DNA of 64,000 bases from Leptolyngbya sp. SIOISBB (GCA_010671905.1 JAAHII010000001.1:4898001-4962000); one strand, 5' to 3'. Positions 37,061 through 46,150 are shown, numbered from the stretch's first letter. Notes: a model not told the origin generated them from the sequence alone. Made by a program: numbers and translations.

Positions 37061-37389
37061 GTAAGGTGACTCCGTTGCTTTAAGGCTGACGCCGTACTCG
37101 CATGTGCTCAGGGTGAACATTGGCCAGATTAGGTAGCGGTTGGCTAGTGCGGGTAGTGAGAGATGCCCTGACGATGTCAGTCATTGCGGGGCATCTCTAA
37201 GAACACTTCATTGAGGTGGTTCGGATGAATGTAGGGAGCATTGGTATCTTGTTGTGAGTCTCCTCAGTGTGCCCTATGGCTTTGCGGCCCTAAGGTTGCT
37301 ATGTTATTGCTGACACTAATCACACAAGCGATTAGCTCATTCAAGAGATTGAACCTCCGGTTTTTGGCAGATTTAAGGATGTTGAGCGC
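37061..37389. other. asd-dapA spacer
   Basis: This 329-bp spacer has no coding frame or strong hairpin. AAGGA lies just before the dapA GTG. The length suggests dapA has its own promoter, although I cannot place it. Confidence 0.5.
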
Positions 37390-38268
37390 GTGGGATATTT
37401 TGGGCGAGTACTAACGGCAATGGTGACTCCCTTTGGGGCAGACGGCAGTGTCAACTACTCGGTAGCAGAAAAGCTAGCCGCCTATCTGGTAGACAACGGT
37501 AGCGATGGACTAGTTGTGTGTGGTACCACTGGTGAGTCGCCGACGCTGACTCGGGATGAAGAATTTCAGTTATTTAGCTGTGTCAAAGCCGCCGTTGGCG
37601 ATCGCGCCAAAGTAATTGCTGGCACCGGTTCTAATTCAACTCAAGAAGCGATTGAAGCAACTTGTAAAGCGGCTGCGTTAGGCTTGGACGGCACGCTGCA
37701 GGTTGTGCCCTATTACAACAAGCCTACTCAAACGGGGCTTTATCAGCACTTTCGGGCAATTGCCGGGGCCTGCCCCGATTATCCGGTCATGCTTTACAAT
37801 ATCCCTGGTAGGACTGGTCAAGGCATGACAGTCGAAACAGTTGTTAAACTGTCAGAGATTACTAATATTGTTGCCATTAAGGAAGCGAGTGGGAACCTTG
37901 ACTTTGCCAGTCAGTTAAGAGCCTCGACCCCGGCTGAGTTTGCGATGTACTCTGGCGATGACTCCTTGACATTGCCGCTGTTGTCGGTGGGTGGCTGTGG
38001 AGTGGTTAGTGTAGCTAGTCACATTGTGGGCAATCAGCTTCAACAGATGCTTCAGGCGTTTGAGTCTGGTCAAGTCGCAAAAGCGACCGCTTTGCACCTC
38101 CAGCTCTTTCCATTGTTTAAGGCCTTATTTTTGGAAACGAATCCTATTCCCGTTAAAGCAGCTTTAGAAATTCAGGGATGGCAAGTGGGTTCATTGCGTT
38201 CTCCCCTCGTGTCTGCCAGTGACTCAGTTAAACAAGAACTGCGAAAAGTTCTACATTCCTTTGCCTAA
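37390..38268 (+). CDS. dapA: 4-hydroxy-tetrahydrodipicolinate synthase
   Basis: DapA condenses pyruvate with aspartate semialdehyde in the diaminopimelate/lysine pathway. The 292-residue TIM-barrel protein has the Schiff-base Lys K164 (VAIKEASGN), the proton-relay Tyr Y136 (MLYNIPGRT) and the Thr pair in GTTGESPTL (about 45-53). Start is a GTG with AAGGA about 10 bases upstream. It sits between asd and rnj. Confidence 0.96.
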   Translation: MGYFGRVLTAMVTPFGADGSVNYSVAEKLAAYLVDNGSDGLVVCGTTGESPTLTRDEEFQLFSCVKAAVGDRAKVIAGTGSNSTQEAIEATCKAAALGLDGTLQVVPYYNKPTQTGLYQHFRAIAGACPDYPVMLYNIPGRTGQGMTVETVVKLSEITNIVAIKEASGNLDFASQLRASTPAEFAMYSGDDSLTLPLLSVGGCGVVSVASHIVGNQLQQMLQAFESGQVAKATALHLQLFPLFKALFLETNPIPVKAALEIQGWQVGSLRSPLVSASDSVKQELRKVLHSFA

Positions 38269-38631
38269 CTCCTTGCTTGAATCAGATAACACTGACCCCA
38301 ACTCTTAGTACAACTGAATATTTTTCCGCTACTTACACTTCCTGGTCTACATAGCGTTTATGGACTTTACAACTTTGATCACTATCGATGAACGTTTCCC
38401 TGTCATCGCTGTATGCTGGTCTCCTTCTGTGCTCAAATGACCGTTTATCAGCCGCTCCCAGAGTTGTCTTGCTTCAGCTTTAACTCTGTAGAGTTCCTTT
38501 CGGTTTCTATTCGCTGATCGGTCTTCGTTTTTGCCCCTATGAGTTGCTTGGTTCTGATTGGACCAGAGAGCTCATCGTATTTCAGCTTTTTGTTCAGCCA
38601 ATTTTGGCACTGTTTATCAACTACAAACTGT
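38269..38631. other. dapA-rnj spacer
   Basis: A 363-bp region without a convincing hairpin or gene. The rnj frame is open upstream of its probable start, but the upstream 31 codons are not family-like, so this is most likely the rnj leader and promoter region. Confidence 0.5.
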
Positions 38632-40356
38632 ATGACTAATTCAAATTCTGATGCAAAGCTCAAGATTATTCCCCTAGGTGGACTCCACGAAATTGGCAAA
38701 AACACCTGTGTGTTTGAGATTAATGATGAAATCATTTTGTTAGACGCTGGGCTTGCCTTTCCCACGGATGGGATGCACGGGGTCAATATTGTGTTGCCTG
38801 ACGTCACTTACTTGCGAGAAAATCGCCACAAAATCAAGGGCATGATCGTTACCCACGGTCACGAAGATCACATTGGCGGCATTGCTTATCACCTCAAGCA
38901 GTTTGATATTCCCGTCATCTATGGGCCACGACTGGCCATGGCACTGCTGGAAGGCAAGCTAGAAGAGGCGGGTGTCAGCGATCGCACTGAGCTGCGTCCT
39001 GTCCGCCCCCGCGACATGGTGCGTTTGGGTAAATCCTTTGTCGTGGAGTACATTCGTAACACTCACTCCATTGCCGATAGCTGCAGCGTGGCTATTCATA
39101 CGCCCCTGGGGGTGGTTATTCACACCGGAGACTTTAAGTTTGATCACACTCCGGTAGACGGTGAATTTTTTGACGTTCAAAAGTTAGCCGAGTATGGCGA
39201 AAAGGGTGTACTTTGCCTGATCAGTGACTCCACCAATTCTGAAGTCCCAGGTCAAACTCCATCAGAACGATCCGTGTTTCCGAATTTAGATCGAGTCTTT
39301 TCTCAAGCGGATGGTCGGTTAGTTGTGACCACCTTTTCGTCGTCAGTGCACCGGGTCAATATGATTCTTGAGCTGGCGAAAAAACACCATCGGATGGTGT
39401 TTGTGATAGGGCGCTCAATGCTGAATGTGATCGCTCATGCCCGGGAATTGGGCTACATCCAGTGCGAAGAGGATCGGTTTCAACCCCTACGCAATTTGGG
39501 CCAGTATGCTGACCGCGATGTCATGATTCTCACCACCGGCTCCCAAGGCGAGCCGATGGCGGCCCTAACCCGTATTGCTAATGGCTCTCACCGCGACATT
39601 AAGATTCGGGAAGGGGACACCGTTGTGTTCTCTGCTAACCCCATTCCCGGCAACACAATTTCAGTTGTCAATACCATTGACAAACTCATGATGCGTGGAG
39701 CTAAAGTCATCTACGGCAAACACCAGGGAATTCACGTCTCTGGACATGGTGCGCAAGAGGATCAGAAACTCATGCTGGCCTTGACGCGACCCAAGTTCTT
39801 TTTGCCCGTGCATGGTGAACACCGGATGCTCGTCAAACACTCCCAAACAGCTCAAAGTATGGGAGTACCTGCTGAGAACATGGTAATCATCAAAAATGGC
39901 GACACCGTCGAGTTGACCCAGAACAGCATTGGTGTGGGCGGCAAAGTGCCCTCTGGGATTGAACTCGTTGATTCCTCTCGTCAAGGCGTCGTTGATCGCG
40001 AAACTCTCCGCGATCGCCAGCAGTTGGCGGAAGATGGCATTATCACCGTAGCGGCGATCATCAACAGCCAAGGCAAACTGGTGACTGCCCCTAGCGTCGA
40101 TATTCGAGGCATTTCTCAAACCTTAAATCTTGAACGGTTTCAAAACAAAGTTTCTGATTTGATTGGCCGTATTTTGCGAGAACGCGCGACTAGAAACGGT
40201 TTAGAGCGTGATGGCTTGCAGCCTGCGATCGAGTCAGAGCTCCGTCGCCTGATCCGTAAAGAGTTGCCAAAACGTTATCCCATGATAGTGCTGCTGTTGA
40301 CTTCAGTGGAAACGGCTAAGACTGATTCACCGTTACCGGCTTTAACCGCTTCCTAA
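38632..40356 (+). CDS. rnj: Ribonuclease J
   Basis: RNase J is a metallo-beta-lactamase/beta-CASP nuclease with 5'-3' exonuclease and endonuclease activity. From the ATG at 38632 the protein has 574 residues and begins MTNSNSDAKLKIIPLGGLHEIGKN, as in relatives. Zinc ligands are in THGHEDHIGG (about 63-72), NTHSIADS and HTGDFKFD. The beta-CASP domain holds DSTNSEVPG and TTGSQGEP, and HVSGHG is motif C. Cyanobacteria have both RNase J and RNase E, and here the two genes are neighbours. Confidence 0.95.
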   Translation: MTNSNSDAKLKIIPLGGLHEIGKNTCVFEINDEIILLDAGLAFPTDGMHGVNIVLPDVTYLRENRHKIKGMIVTHGHEDHIGGIAYHLKQFDIPVIYGPRLAMALLEGKLEEAGVSDRTELRPVRPRDMVRLGKSFVVEYIRNTHSIADSCSVAIHTPLGVVIHTGDFKFDHTPVDGEFFDVQKLAEYGEKGVLCLISDSTNSEVPGQTPSERSVFPNLDRVFSQADGRLVVTTFSSSVHRVNMILELAKKHHRMVFVIGRSMLNVIAHARELGYIQCEEDRFQPLRNLGQYADRDVMILTTGSQGEPMAALTRIANGSHRDIKIREGDTVVFSANPIPGNTISVVNTIDKLMMRGAKVIYGKHQGIHVSGHGAQEDQKLMLALTRPKFFLPVHGEHRMLVKHSQTAQSMGVPAENMVIIKNGDTVELTQNSIGVGGKVPSGIELVDSSRQGVVDRETLRDRQQLAEDGIITVAAIINSQGKLVTAPSVDIRGISQTLNLERFQNKVSDLIGRILRERATRNGLERDGLQPAIESELRRLIRKELPKRYPMIVLLLTSVETAKTDSPLPALTAS

Positions 40357-40407
40357 CGATAGGATTTGCGGGTGGCGGTGTCACCAAGTCCCCTAGTTAT
40401 AAAAATT

Positions 40408-40455
40408 AACCTTCGCTTAGCGGCTGTCTCGACAGGGTTGGGCGGAGGTTTTTTT
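40408..40455 (+). terminator. Intrinsic terminator after rnj
   Basis: AACCTTCGC (40408-40416) pairs with GCGGAGGTT (40442-40450, one G-T wobble) and is followed by TTTTT, making a run of seven T. A smaller hairpin, CTGTCTCGACAG, sits in the loop. It lies 52 bases after the rnj stop. Confidence 0.8.
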
Positions 40456-40749
40456 GAGCCGAGTGTCTGTTCTCACCGTTGGACGCTATAATGCACCCAA
40501 CAGAAGCAGGCGTGTCGTCAGGCTTGAGCGTTGCCAAGCAAAAAAGCCGACATCAGCAGCTTACCAAAGGCTTCTGTCAGAATTTCTGAGATTCGACAAA
40601 GATTTTGGTAACCCTGGAGCAGCGGTTCACAAGGCTCTTTGAGGTTGTTGGGCTATTTGAGGTAAATGGCTGCCAACAATTCATTCCTGTTGACCGTGTC
40701 GTTAATGGTTGACGGTTTTCATGTTGGCTTCTGAAGGCAGCATTGTTAC
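40456..40749. other. rne upstream region
   Basis: The 294 bases between the rnj terminator and the rne leader hairpin hold no convincing gene; a 62-codon frame starts inside the terminator and has no family. The region must contain the rne promoter and probably a long 5' leader. Confidence 0.45.
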
Positions 40750-40793
40750 AAGATTCGCTCCTGCAGCGTCAACAGGCAGAGCGGAATCTTTTT
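40750..40793 (+). promoter_or_regulatory. rne: Terminator-like hairpin in the rne leader
   Basis: AGATTCGCT (40751-40759) pairs with AGCGGAATCT (one bulged G, ending about 40789). An inner CCTG/CAGG pair extends the stem, and five T follow. The structure ends 21 bases before the rne ATG. An intrinsic terminator shape directly upstream of a start codon suggests attenuation, or a leader hairpin that RNase E itself could act on. rne autoregulation through its 5' leader is known in E. coli; whether it applies here is inference. Confidence 0.6.
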
Positions 40794-40814
40794 ATGAGTT
40801 TTTGAGGATATTGA

Positions 40815-42905
40815 ATGCCCAAGCAGATTGTTATTGCTGAACAGCATCGCATTGCTGCTGTTTTTGAAGGAGACCAAATACAGGAACTCATCGTTGCTAC
40901 TGGCACTCACCAAGTTGGCGACATCTATGTGGGGACTGTAGAAAATGTTTTGCCTGGTATTGATGCCGCCTTTGTCAACATTGGCGATAGCGAGCGTAAC
41001 GGCTTTATGCACGTTACTGATCTGGGGCCATTGCGGCTGAAGCGGGCAGCTGGATCGATTACCGAACTGGTTGCCCCCCAGCAAAAAGTGCTGGTGCAGA
41101 TTATGAAAGAGCCGACCGGCAATAAAGGCCCGCGGCTCACGGGTAACGTGACTCTCCCTGGTCGCTATCTGGTTCTGATGCCTTATGGGAAGGGCGTTAA
41201 TTTATCTCGACGGATCCAAAACGATCAGGAACGTAACCGCTTGCGGGCCCTGGCTATTTTGTTAAAGCCTGCAGGAATGGGGCTTTTGGTGCGAACAGAA
41301 GCCGAGGACGTGCCAGAAGAGGCCATCATAGAAGACTTGGAATCGTTGCAAAAGCAGTGGGAGGCGGTTCAGCAAGAGGCGGTAACGAGGCGTCCCCCGG
41401 AGCTCCTGAATCGTGATGATGACTTTATCCAGCGGGTATTGCGAGACGTTTATAGTGCCGATGTTAATCGCATTGTGACGGACTCCCATACGGGGCTGAA
41501 ACGCGTCAAACAACATTTGATGAATTGGAATGCGGGGCGTATTCCACCGGGTGTCTTAATTGATCATCATCGTGATCGCGTGCCGCTATTGGAATTTTTC
41601 CGGGTGAATGCGGCTATTCGCGAGGCGCTACAGCCGCGGGTTGACTTGCCTTCCGGTGGTTACATCATTATGGAGCCGACTGAGGCGCTCACAGTTATTG
41701 ATGTGAACTCCGGCTCGTTTACGCGCTCGGCGACAGCCCGAGAAACGGTCCTGTGGACCAATTGTGAAGCGGCAGAAGAAATTGCCCGCCAACTGCGGTT
41801 GCGTAACGTGGCTGGGGTTATTATCGTCGACTTTATCGACATGGACTCTCGCCGCGATCAGCTTCAAGTCTTAGAAACTTTTAATCGAGCGCTCCGATCT
41901 GATAAGTCGCGTCCACAAATTTCCCAGCTTTCAGAGCTCGGACTAGTGGAATTAACGCGGAAGCGTCAAGGCCAGAATCTCTACGAATTGTTTGGGCGAT
42001 CCTGTCCGACTTGTGGGGGCTTGGGGCATGTGGTGCATTTGCCGGGTGAGCAGCCCACAACGGTCAACGCACCGGCCATCGAGTCTAGCCGAGAGGCCAG
42101 TATTAGTAATCGTGCGCATCCTTCTCTGAAAGAGGCTCATTCTGACGATTTAGAGCCTCATTCTGATCTGCAAGAACTTGATCTGCTCAATCATCCCAGC
42201 TATCAGGAATCGAAAGGCAATCGCGGTGGCCGTCGTCGTCGTCGCCGGGATACCCCTTCGCCCAGCCGCAGCAATGGTAGAAGTGGCGATAATGGTAGGA
42301 GCAGTGACAATAGCAGAAGCTCTGCGCCAGCGGTATCAATAGTGGAGCCGACGCCTACTGAGCCAACTAAATCGGTGCCAGAACAAAGTAGTGGCCGGTC
42401 TAGCCGTGGTCGCGGTGGCCGAGGCGATCGCAAGCCAGCTCCGCCACCGGAAAAAGTGGTTGTCGAGATGACGCCCGAAGAGCAAGGTATCTACGCGATG
42501 ATGGGCATCTCACCATTGGTGTTGAGTACCCAGGAAGTCAAAGACACTAAAAATGCGATCGTACAGGTAGTTTTGCCAGGGGAAGCGGCTAATCTCGCTC
42601 AGAATAACGAGGCGACTGATTCTGGCAGCACTGTGGTAGAAGTGGCCAATGATGAAGCCTCTGAGGCGCCCACCCCGGCATCATCCATGCCCATCCTCAA
42701 GTCTCGCAGTAAGGTCGTTGATGAAGTACCTGAAACGCAAGACGCCGCAGCAGAGGCAGCAGAGTCTGTGCTTGCAGATACCTCCGACGATACTGCAGCC
42801 AGTATCGATACTGATGATGGGGCAGCAGTGGTAGAAGCTGAAACCGTTCCGAAGACTCGCCGTCGCCGTCGCCGCCGATCTTCTGCGAGTGACGATGAAA
42901 GCTAG
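40815..42905 (+). CDS. rne: Ribonuclease E/G
   Basis: Endoribonuclease central to mRNA decay. The 696-residue protein has an S1 RNA-binding domain (about 37-120, GDIYVGTVENVLPGIDAAFV) and the DNase-I-like catalytic part with metal-binding Asp in TVIDVNSGSF (about 296) and IIVDFIDMDSRRD. It then has the Zn-link SCPTCGG (about 396-402) that joins protomers. The C-terminal half is disordered, with an Arg tract (RGGRRRRRRD, about 468) and RG-rich segments. The extreme C-terminus reads TRRRRRRRSS; in cyanobacteria an Arg-rich C-terminal nonapeptide recruits PNPase. Overlaps rnhB. Confidence 0.96.
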   Translation: MPKQIVIAEQHRIAAVFEGDQIQELIVATGTHQVGDIYVGTVENVLPGIDAAFVNIGDSERNGFMHVTDLGPLRLKRAAGSITELVAPQQKVLVQIMKEPTGNKGPRLTGNVTLPGRYLVLMPYGKGVNLSRRIQNDQERNRLRALAILLKPAGMGLLVRTEAEDVPEEAIIEDLESLQKQWEAVQQEAVTRRPPELLNRDDDFIQRVLRDVYSADVNRIVTDSHTGLKRVKQHLMNWNAGRIPPGVLIDHHRDRVPLLEFFRVNAAIREALQPRVDLPSGGYIIMEPTEALTVIDVNSGSFTRSATARETVLWTNCEAAEEIARQLRLRNVAGVIIVDFIDMDSRRDQLQVLETFNRALRSDKSRPQISQLSELGLVELTRKRQGQNLYELFGRSCPTCGGLGHVVHLPGEQPTTVNAPAIESSREASISNRAHPSLKEAHSDDLEPHSDLQELDLLNHPSYQESKGNRGGRRRRRRDTPSPSRSNGRSGDNGRSSDNSRSSAPAVSIVEPTPTEPTKSVPEQSSGRSSRGRGGRGDRKPAPPPEKVVVEMTPEEQGIYAMMGISPLVLSTQEVKDTKNAIVQVVLPGEAANLAQNNEATDSGSTVVEVANDEASEAPTPASSMPILKSRSKVVDEVPETQDAAAEAAESVLADTSDDTAASIDTDDGAAVVEAETVPKTRRRRRRRSSASDDES

Positions 42906-43548
42906 TTCCCGCGAGAAAATGCCTGCTCCGACTGCATTTACGGAGCAGGCATTTGACTCTGCCAGTATTGTGGCCGGTGTGGATGAAGTTGGGAGAGGCG
43001 CTTTATTTGGGCCCGTGGTTGCTGGGGCGGTGATTCTCAGTGAGGCTGCTAGCGTTGAGTTGGCAGCGTTGGGAGTGACCGACAGTAAACGCTTGACGGT
43101 TGTTCGACGAGAAGCCTTGGTGCCATCAATTCAAGCGCGAGCGCAAGCTTATGCGTTAGGGCTTGCATCAGTGCACGAAATTGATCGCTTGAACATTTTG
43201 CAAGCTTCGCTGTTAGCCATGCGTCGAGCCATCAACCGCTTATCGATGCAACCGGCACTGTGTTTGGTAGATGGGAACCAACGCATTCCCCACTTAGCCA
43301 TACCGCAGCAGGTAGTTGTCAAGGGAGATCAGACTTCTGTGGCGATCGCCGCTGCGAGTATTTTAGCCAAAGTGTGGCGAGATGCCTTGATGGTGCGTCT
43401 AGATAGTCGCTATCCCGGTTATGACTTAGCGTCGAATAAAGGATATGGCAGTCACCGTCATCGGGCCGCAATTGCTCAGCTGGGGCGATCACCTCAGCAC
43501 CGCAAGTCTTTTAAGGTGGCTCAACCGCTAGGGCGTGTCATCAATTAA
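42895..43548 (+). CDS. rnhB: Ribonuclease HII
   Basis: RnhB removes ribonucleotides embedded in DNA. The protein has the family signature AGVDEVGRGALFGPVVAGAVIL (read as two blocks), the second acidic motif VTDSKRL, LCLVDGNQ and the C-terminal GYDLASNKGYGSHRH. The ATG at 42895 lies inside the last codons of rne (stop 42903-42905), so translation is probably coupled; an ATG at 42919 is an alternative that removes the overlap. About 217 residues. Confidence 0.94.
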   Translation: MKASSREKMPAPTAFTEQAFDSASIVAGVDEVGRGALFGPVVAGAVILSEAASVELAALGVTDSKRLTVVRREALVPSIQARAQAYALGLASVHEIDRLNILQASLLAMRRAINRLSMQPALCLVDGNQRIPHLAIPQQVVVKGDQTSVAIAAASILAKVWRDALMVRLDSRYPGYDLASNKGYGSHRHRAAIAQLGRSPQHRKSFKVAQPLGRVIN

Positions 43549-43598
43549 TTTCAGAAACCTTTTGGGCTAAGCATTACCGCGCCCGCATTTACTCAGCA

Positions 43599-43661
43599 GG
43601 TTAGGGGCTGTCGTTCCGCTGCTGAAAGGATTTGACTGCTAAATGATGACAGACCCTAACC
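43599..43661. terminator. Long inverted repeat between convergent rnhB and plmA
   Basis: GGTTAGGGGCTGTC (43599-43612) pairs with GACAGACCCTAACC (43648-43661), 13 of 14, around a 35-base loop. It lies between the rnhB and plmA stops and could serve as a two-way terminator, although neither side has a clear T-run. Confidence 0.5.
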
Positions 43662-43687
43662 TTACTACCCGAAAGCCGGAGCAAGTG

Positions 43688-44677
43688 CTAACCTTCCAAG
43701 CCCAGTTCTCGCTTCAGCAAATTGATTGATTTTTCGCCAATGTAGTTGTCGCAGACCACAATTTGGGGGGCACGAATCAAATCCTCTCGAGCGCTGGAAA
43801 TAGCTTGTTTGACGGCTGGCAAGCTGGCTTGGTCGAACACCACGATGGTTTGGGCGCTCCGCACCAAGGCATTTAGCTTGTAAGCATCCTCTGTTTGAGC
43901 CGTCATGACCAACACATCTTCGCCCCGCAGGCTGTAGGCAATCACCTCCGCCGCGCGCAAAATGCCTGAACTTAGACTCACCATGCCCAAACAGGTATCC
44001 TTAGGCAGTTCTTTGAGGAGTCCTAATTCTCGGCTGTAGTCATAAATGTCGATGGGAATAACCCGGACTGATTTGGGTCCCGCGATCGCTTCGGCCTCGG
44101 CCAAAAAGTAGCGACTGGTTACCACCGTTCCTGAACGGGCTTGGGCCAGACTCGTTTCCAAATCTTCAAGCGCAACTAACTGCACGGGAATCTGTAAAGC
44201 GGCCTCCAATTCCCGGACAATGAGTTCGCCTGCGCCCAAATCTTGACTTTGGACAGTTACTAACACGCGAGCGCTACAGCGGAGCCGCCAATCAACCTCC
44301 GCAAAAAAGAGCTCACGGGCTTGATTGAGGGAACATCCCTGACGCAACAACTCATCCAATACGTCTTCAACCACTTTGCGGGCCTTCGGAAATTTATCCC
44401 AGAGTCCCAAATGGGGGCGTGAACTTTCGACCGTTGAGTGTGCCCGGACATAAATACCCGAGCCCGGTTGGGCTTCGACAACGCCCGCTTCTTCGAGTTG
44501 GCGATAAACCTTACTGATCGTATTGCGATGCAGCCCTGTTTGCATGGCTAGTTGACGGGTGCTGGGCAGCCGATAACCAGGAGGAAACTGCCGCGAAGCG
44601 ATCGCAAACCACAGCTGATCATACAGTTGAGTCGATGCCGGAATTTCGCTGTCAGTTTGAATATGAAATTTAAGCAC
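43688..44677 (-). CDS. plmA: GntR-family regulator, PlmA-like
   Basis: A 329-residue DNA-binding regulator. The N-terminal winged helix-turn-helix is seen in PPGYRLPSTRQLAMQTGLHR (about 32-51) followed by NTISKVYRQLEEAG and GSGIYVR. The C-terminal part (about 90-329) is not the usual FadR/HutC effector domain but the cyanobacterial type found in PlmA, which in other cyanobacteria interacts with PipX-PII and is linked to plasmid maintenance and photosystem adjustment. The N-terminal block agrees closely with PlmA as I remember it. Divergent from nothing nearby; the BMC gene lies upstream on the same strand. Confidence 0.8.
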   Translation of the reverse strand: MLKFHIQTDSEIPASTQLYDQLWFAIASRQFPPGYRLPSTRQLAMQTGLHRNTISKVYRQLEEAGVVEAQPGSGIYVRAHSTVESSRPHLGLWDKFPKARKVVEDVLDELLRQGCSLNQARELFFAEVDWRLRCSARVLVTVQSQDLGAGELIVRELEAALQIPVQLVALEDLETSLAQARSGTVVTSRYFLAEAEAIAGPKSVRVIPIDIYDYSRELGLLKELPKDTCLGMVSLSSGILRAAEVIAYSLRGEDVLVMTAQTEDAYKLNALVRSAQTIVVFDQASLPAVKQAISSAREDLIRAPQIVVCDNYIGEKSINLLKRELGLEG

Positions 44678-44810
44678 AGTAGCTCTCCCAGTGAACGCCT
44701 CAGGAGTCGGCGCTATGTCCGAGGTGGAGCATCATCATCGGTGACGCTATCAACCTTCTCCACATAAGGCTGAATCACCCTGCGCGATAATTAATGTAAA
44801 TTCAATAAAA

Positions 44811-44835
44811 TGTGACACTTTTATTTTTGGTCACA
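44811..44835. promoter_or_regulatory. TGTGAC/GTCACA dyad upstream of plmA
   Basis: TGTGAC (44811-44816) and GTCACA (44830-44835) form a dyad with a 13-base AT-rich spacer. The half-sites resemble Crp sites, but the spacing is longer than TGTGA-N6-TCACA, so binding by SyCRP1-type regulators is doubtful. It lies about 134 bases before the plmA start. Confidence 0.3.
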
Positions 44836-44897
44836 GTTTGTGGTGCATTGCTTGGTGATCGCTGCTTAACCTCTCTGCACTTTTGCCAACTGGGAGC

Positions 44898-45224
44898 TTA
44901 ATCGTCCAGCCATTCGACACTGTCTTGCTGGGATGATGCTTGATAAGGTCGATGTGCTCCCATGCTGTCGACGGAGGCATCTGGGCAAGGCACAATGTGA
45001 GACCCCAATAAGGTCATCCCAGGATGAGTTTGTAGAGCTTTCGTGGCGACCGCGATCGCCGTTTGTACCGCCCCAGTGGAACCCCGAATAATGACACTAA
45101 TGCGCCCTGCATCTGTATTTTCTAGGCCGACAACCTGCACATTCGCAGCTTTACCCATCACATCCGCAGTGACTAGTGCGCCTGGTATTCCACAGGTTTC
45201 GATCACCCCAATTGCTTGCTGCAT
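44898..45224 (-). CDS. Bacterial microcompartment (BMC-domain) shell protein, CcmK-like
   Basis: A 108-residue protein from the ATG at 45224, the size of a single BMC hexamer domain. It shows AIGVIETCGIPGALVTADVM, then KAANVQVVGLENTDAG, RISVIIRGSTGAVQTAI and the closing HIVPCPDAS. The N-terminal half and the VIIRG strand are typical of carboxysome CcmK proteins. However, the pore loop reads TDAGR instead of the CcmK1/K2 IGSGR, and there are Cys residues at IETCG and VPCPD. A GTG at 45305 would add 27 residues of unrelated sequence. No other ccm gene is in the window. It probably joins the carboxysome shell as a minor component. Confidence 0.82.
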   Translation of the reverse strand: MQQAIGVIETCGIPGALVTADVMGKAANVQVVGLENTDAGRISVIIRGSTGAVQTAIAVATKALQTHPGMTLLGSHIVPCPDASVDSMGAHRPYQASSQQDSVEWLDD

Positions 45225-45359
45225 CCCTGCTCTCAAAGTCTCCTTACTAAGTCTGTATCCCTGAGGGTGAATTTCACGCACTCGCCTATCCCTCTCGACA
45301 GGCACCTATTCCGCCCCCTTTAATGTAGAACGATCAACTATTCAATGTTCTGAAAATCA

Positions 45360-46124
45360 ATGACGGCGATTCCCCACATCCAAACCAGTACCGTCGATAT
45401 TCACAGTCAAGGACTGGCCATTCCAGCTTATTTAGCTCATCCTATCGAATCCACCGGTTGTCCAACTGTTGTGGTTATTCAAGAAGTGTTTGGGGTCAAT
45501 GCGCATATCCGCGAGGTGACAGAGCGAATTGCTCGGCAAGGCTATATTGCGATCGCCCCTCATATTTATCACCGCCAGGCTCCCGGCTTTGCCGTGGGCT
45601 ACAGCGAGGCCGACTTAGTTTTGGGACGGGAGTACAAGAACGGCACCCGTGCTGATGAGTTGCTCAGTGACATTCAAGGAGCGATTGATTATGTTCAACA
45701 GCAGTTTCCAGGCGTAGCGTCCGCTGTTGGCTGCATAGGCTTTTGCTTTGGTGGGCACGTTGCTTATTTAGCGGCCACATTGCCAGTGATACGAGCAACC
45801 GCCAGTTTTTATGGGGCTGGCATTTGCCAATTCACACCTGGTGGAGGTGCACCAACGCTCAGCCATACAGCCGATATCACAGGTACGATATATGCTTTTT
45901 TCGGCATGCAAGATCCCTTGATTGCTACGGCTGAAGTGGACAAAATTGAAGCGACCTTAAGGACACATCAGGTCAAACATCGGATTTACCGCTACTCTGA
46001 CGCTACTCATGGGTTTTTTTGTGATCATCGCGCTAGCTATAATGCGGCAGCCAGTCAAGATGCTTGGATCCATGTCACCAGTTTGTTCCAAGAACAACTA
46101 TCAGCGCCTAGAGACCTGGGGTGA
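45360..46124 (+). CDS. Dienelactone hydrolase-family protein
   Basis: A 254-residue alpha/beta-hydrolase. The nucleophile is Cys in GFCFGGHVAYL (about 122-132), as in dienelactone hydrolases, with Asp in FGMQDPLI (about 180) and His in DATHGFFCDH (about 218). QEVFGVNAHIREV near residue 40 is a family block. Dienelactone hydrolases open lactones of chloro-aromatic pathways; most cyanobacterial members have no proven substrate. Divergent from the BMC gene (135-base gap). The IS4 element begins 26 bases after its stop. Confidence 0.9.
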   Translation: MTAIPHIQTSTVDIHSQGLAIPAYLAHPIESTGCPTVVVIQEVFGVNAHIREVTERIARQGYIAIAPHIYHRQAPGFAVGYSEADLVLGREYKNGTRADELLSDIQGAIDYVQQQFPGVASAVGCIGFCFGGHVAYLAATLPVIRATASFYGAGICQFTPGGGAPTLSHTADITGTIYAFFGMQDPLIATAEVDKIEATLRTHQVKHRIYRYSDATHGFFCDHRASYNAAASQDAWIHVTSLFQEQLSAPRDLG

Positions 46125-46142
46125 AGGTGAGTGAAGGGCATT

Positions 46143-46150
46143 GCCACATG
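46143..46150. repeat. Left 8-bp target-site duplication of the IS4 element
   Basis: GCCACATG abuts the left inverted repeat and recurs at 47581-47588. Confidence 0.88.

Noticed and set aside
40454-40642. 62-codon frame in the rne upstream region
   Set aside because: Starts within the rnj terminator and has no recognisable product.
44811-44835. Canonical Crp/SyCRP1 site upstream of plmA
   Set aside because: Half-sites fit but the spacer is 13 bases instead of about 6, so I list it only as a weak dyad.
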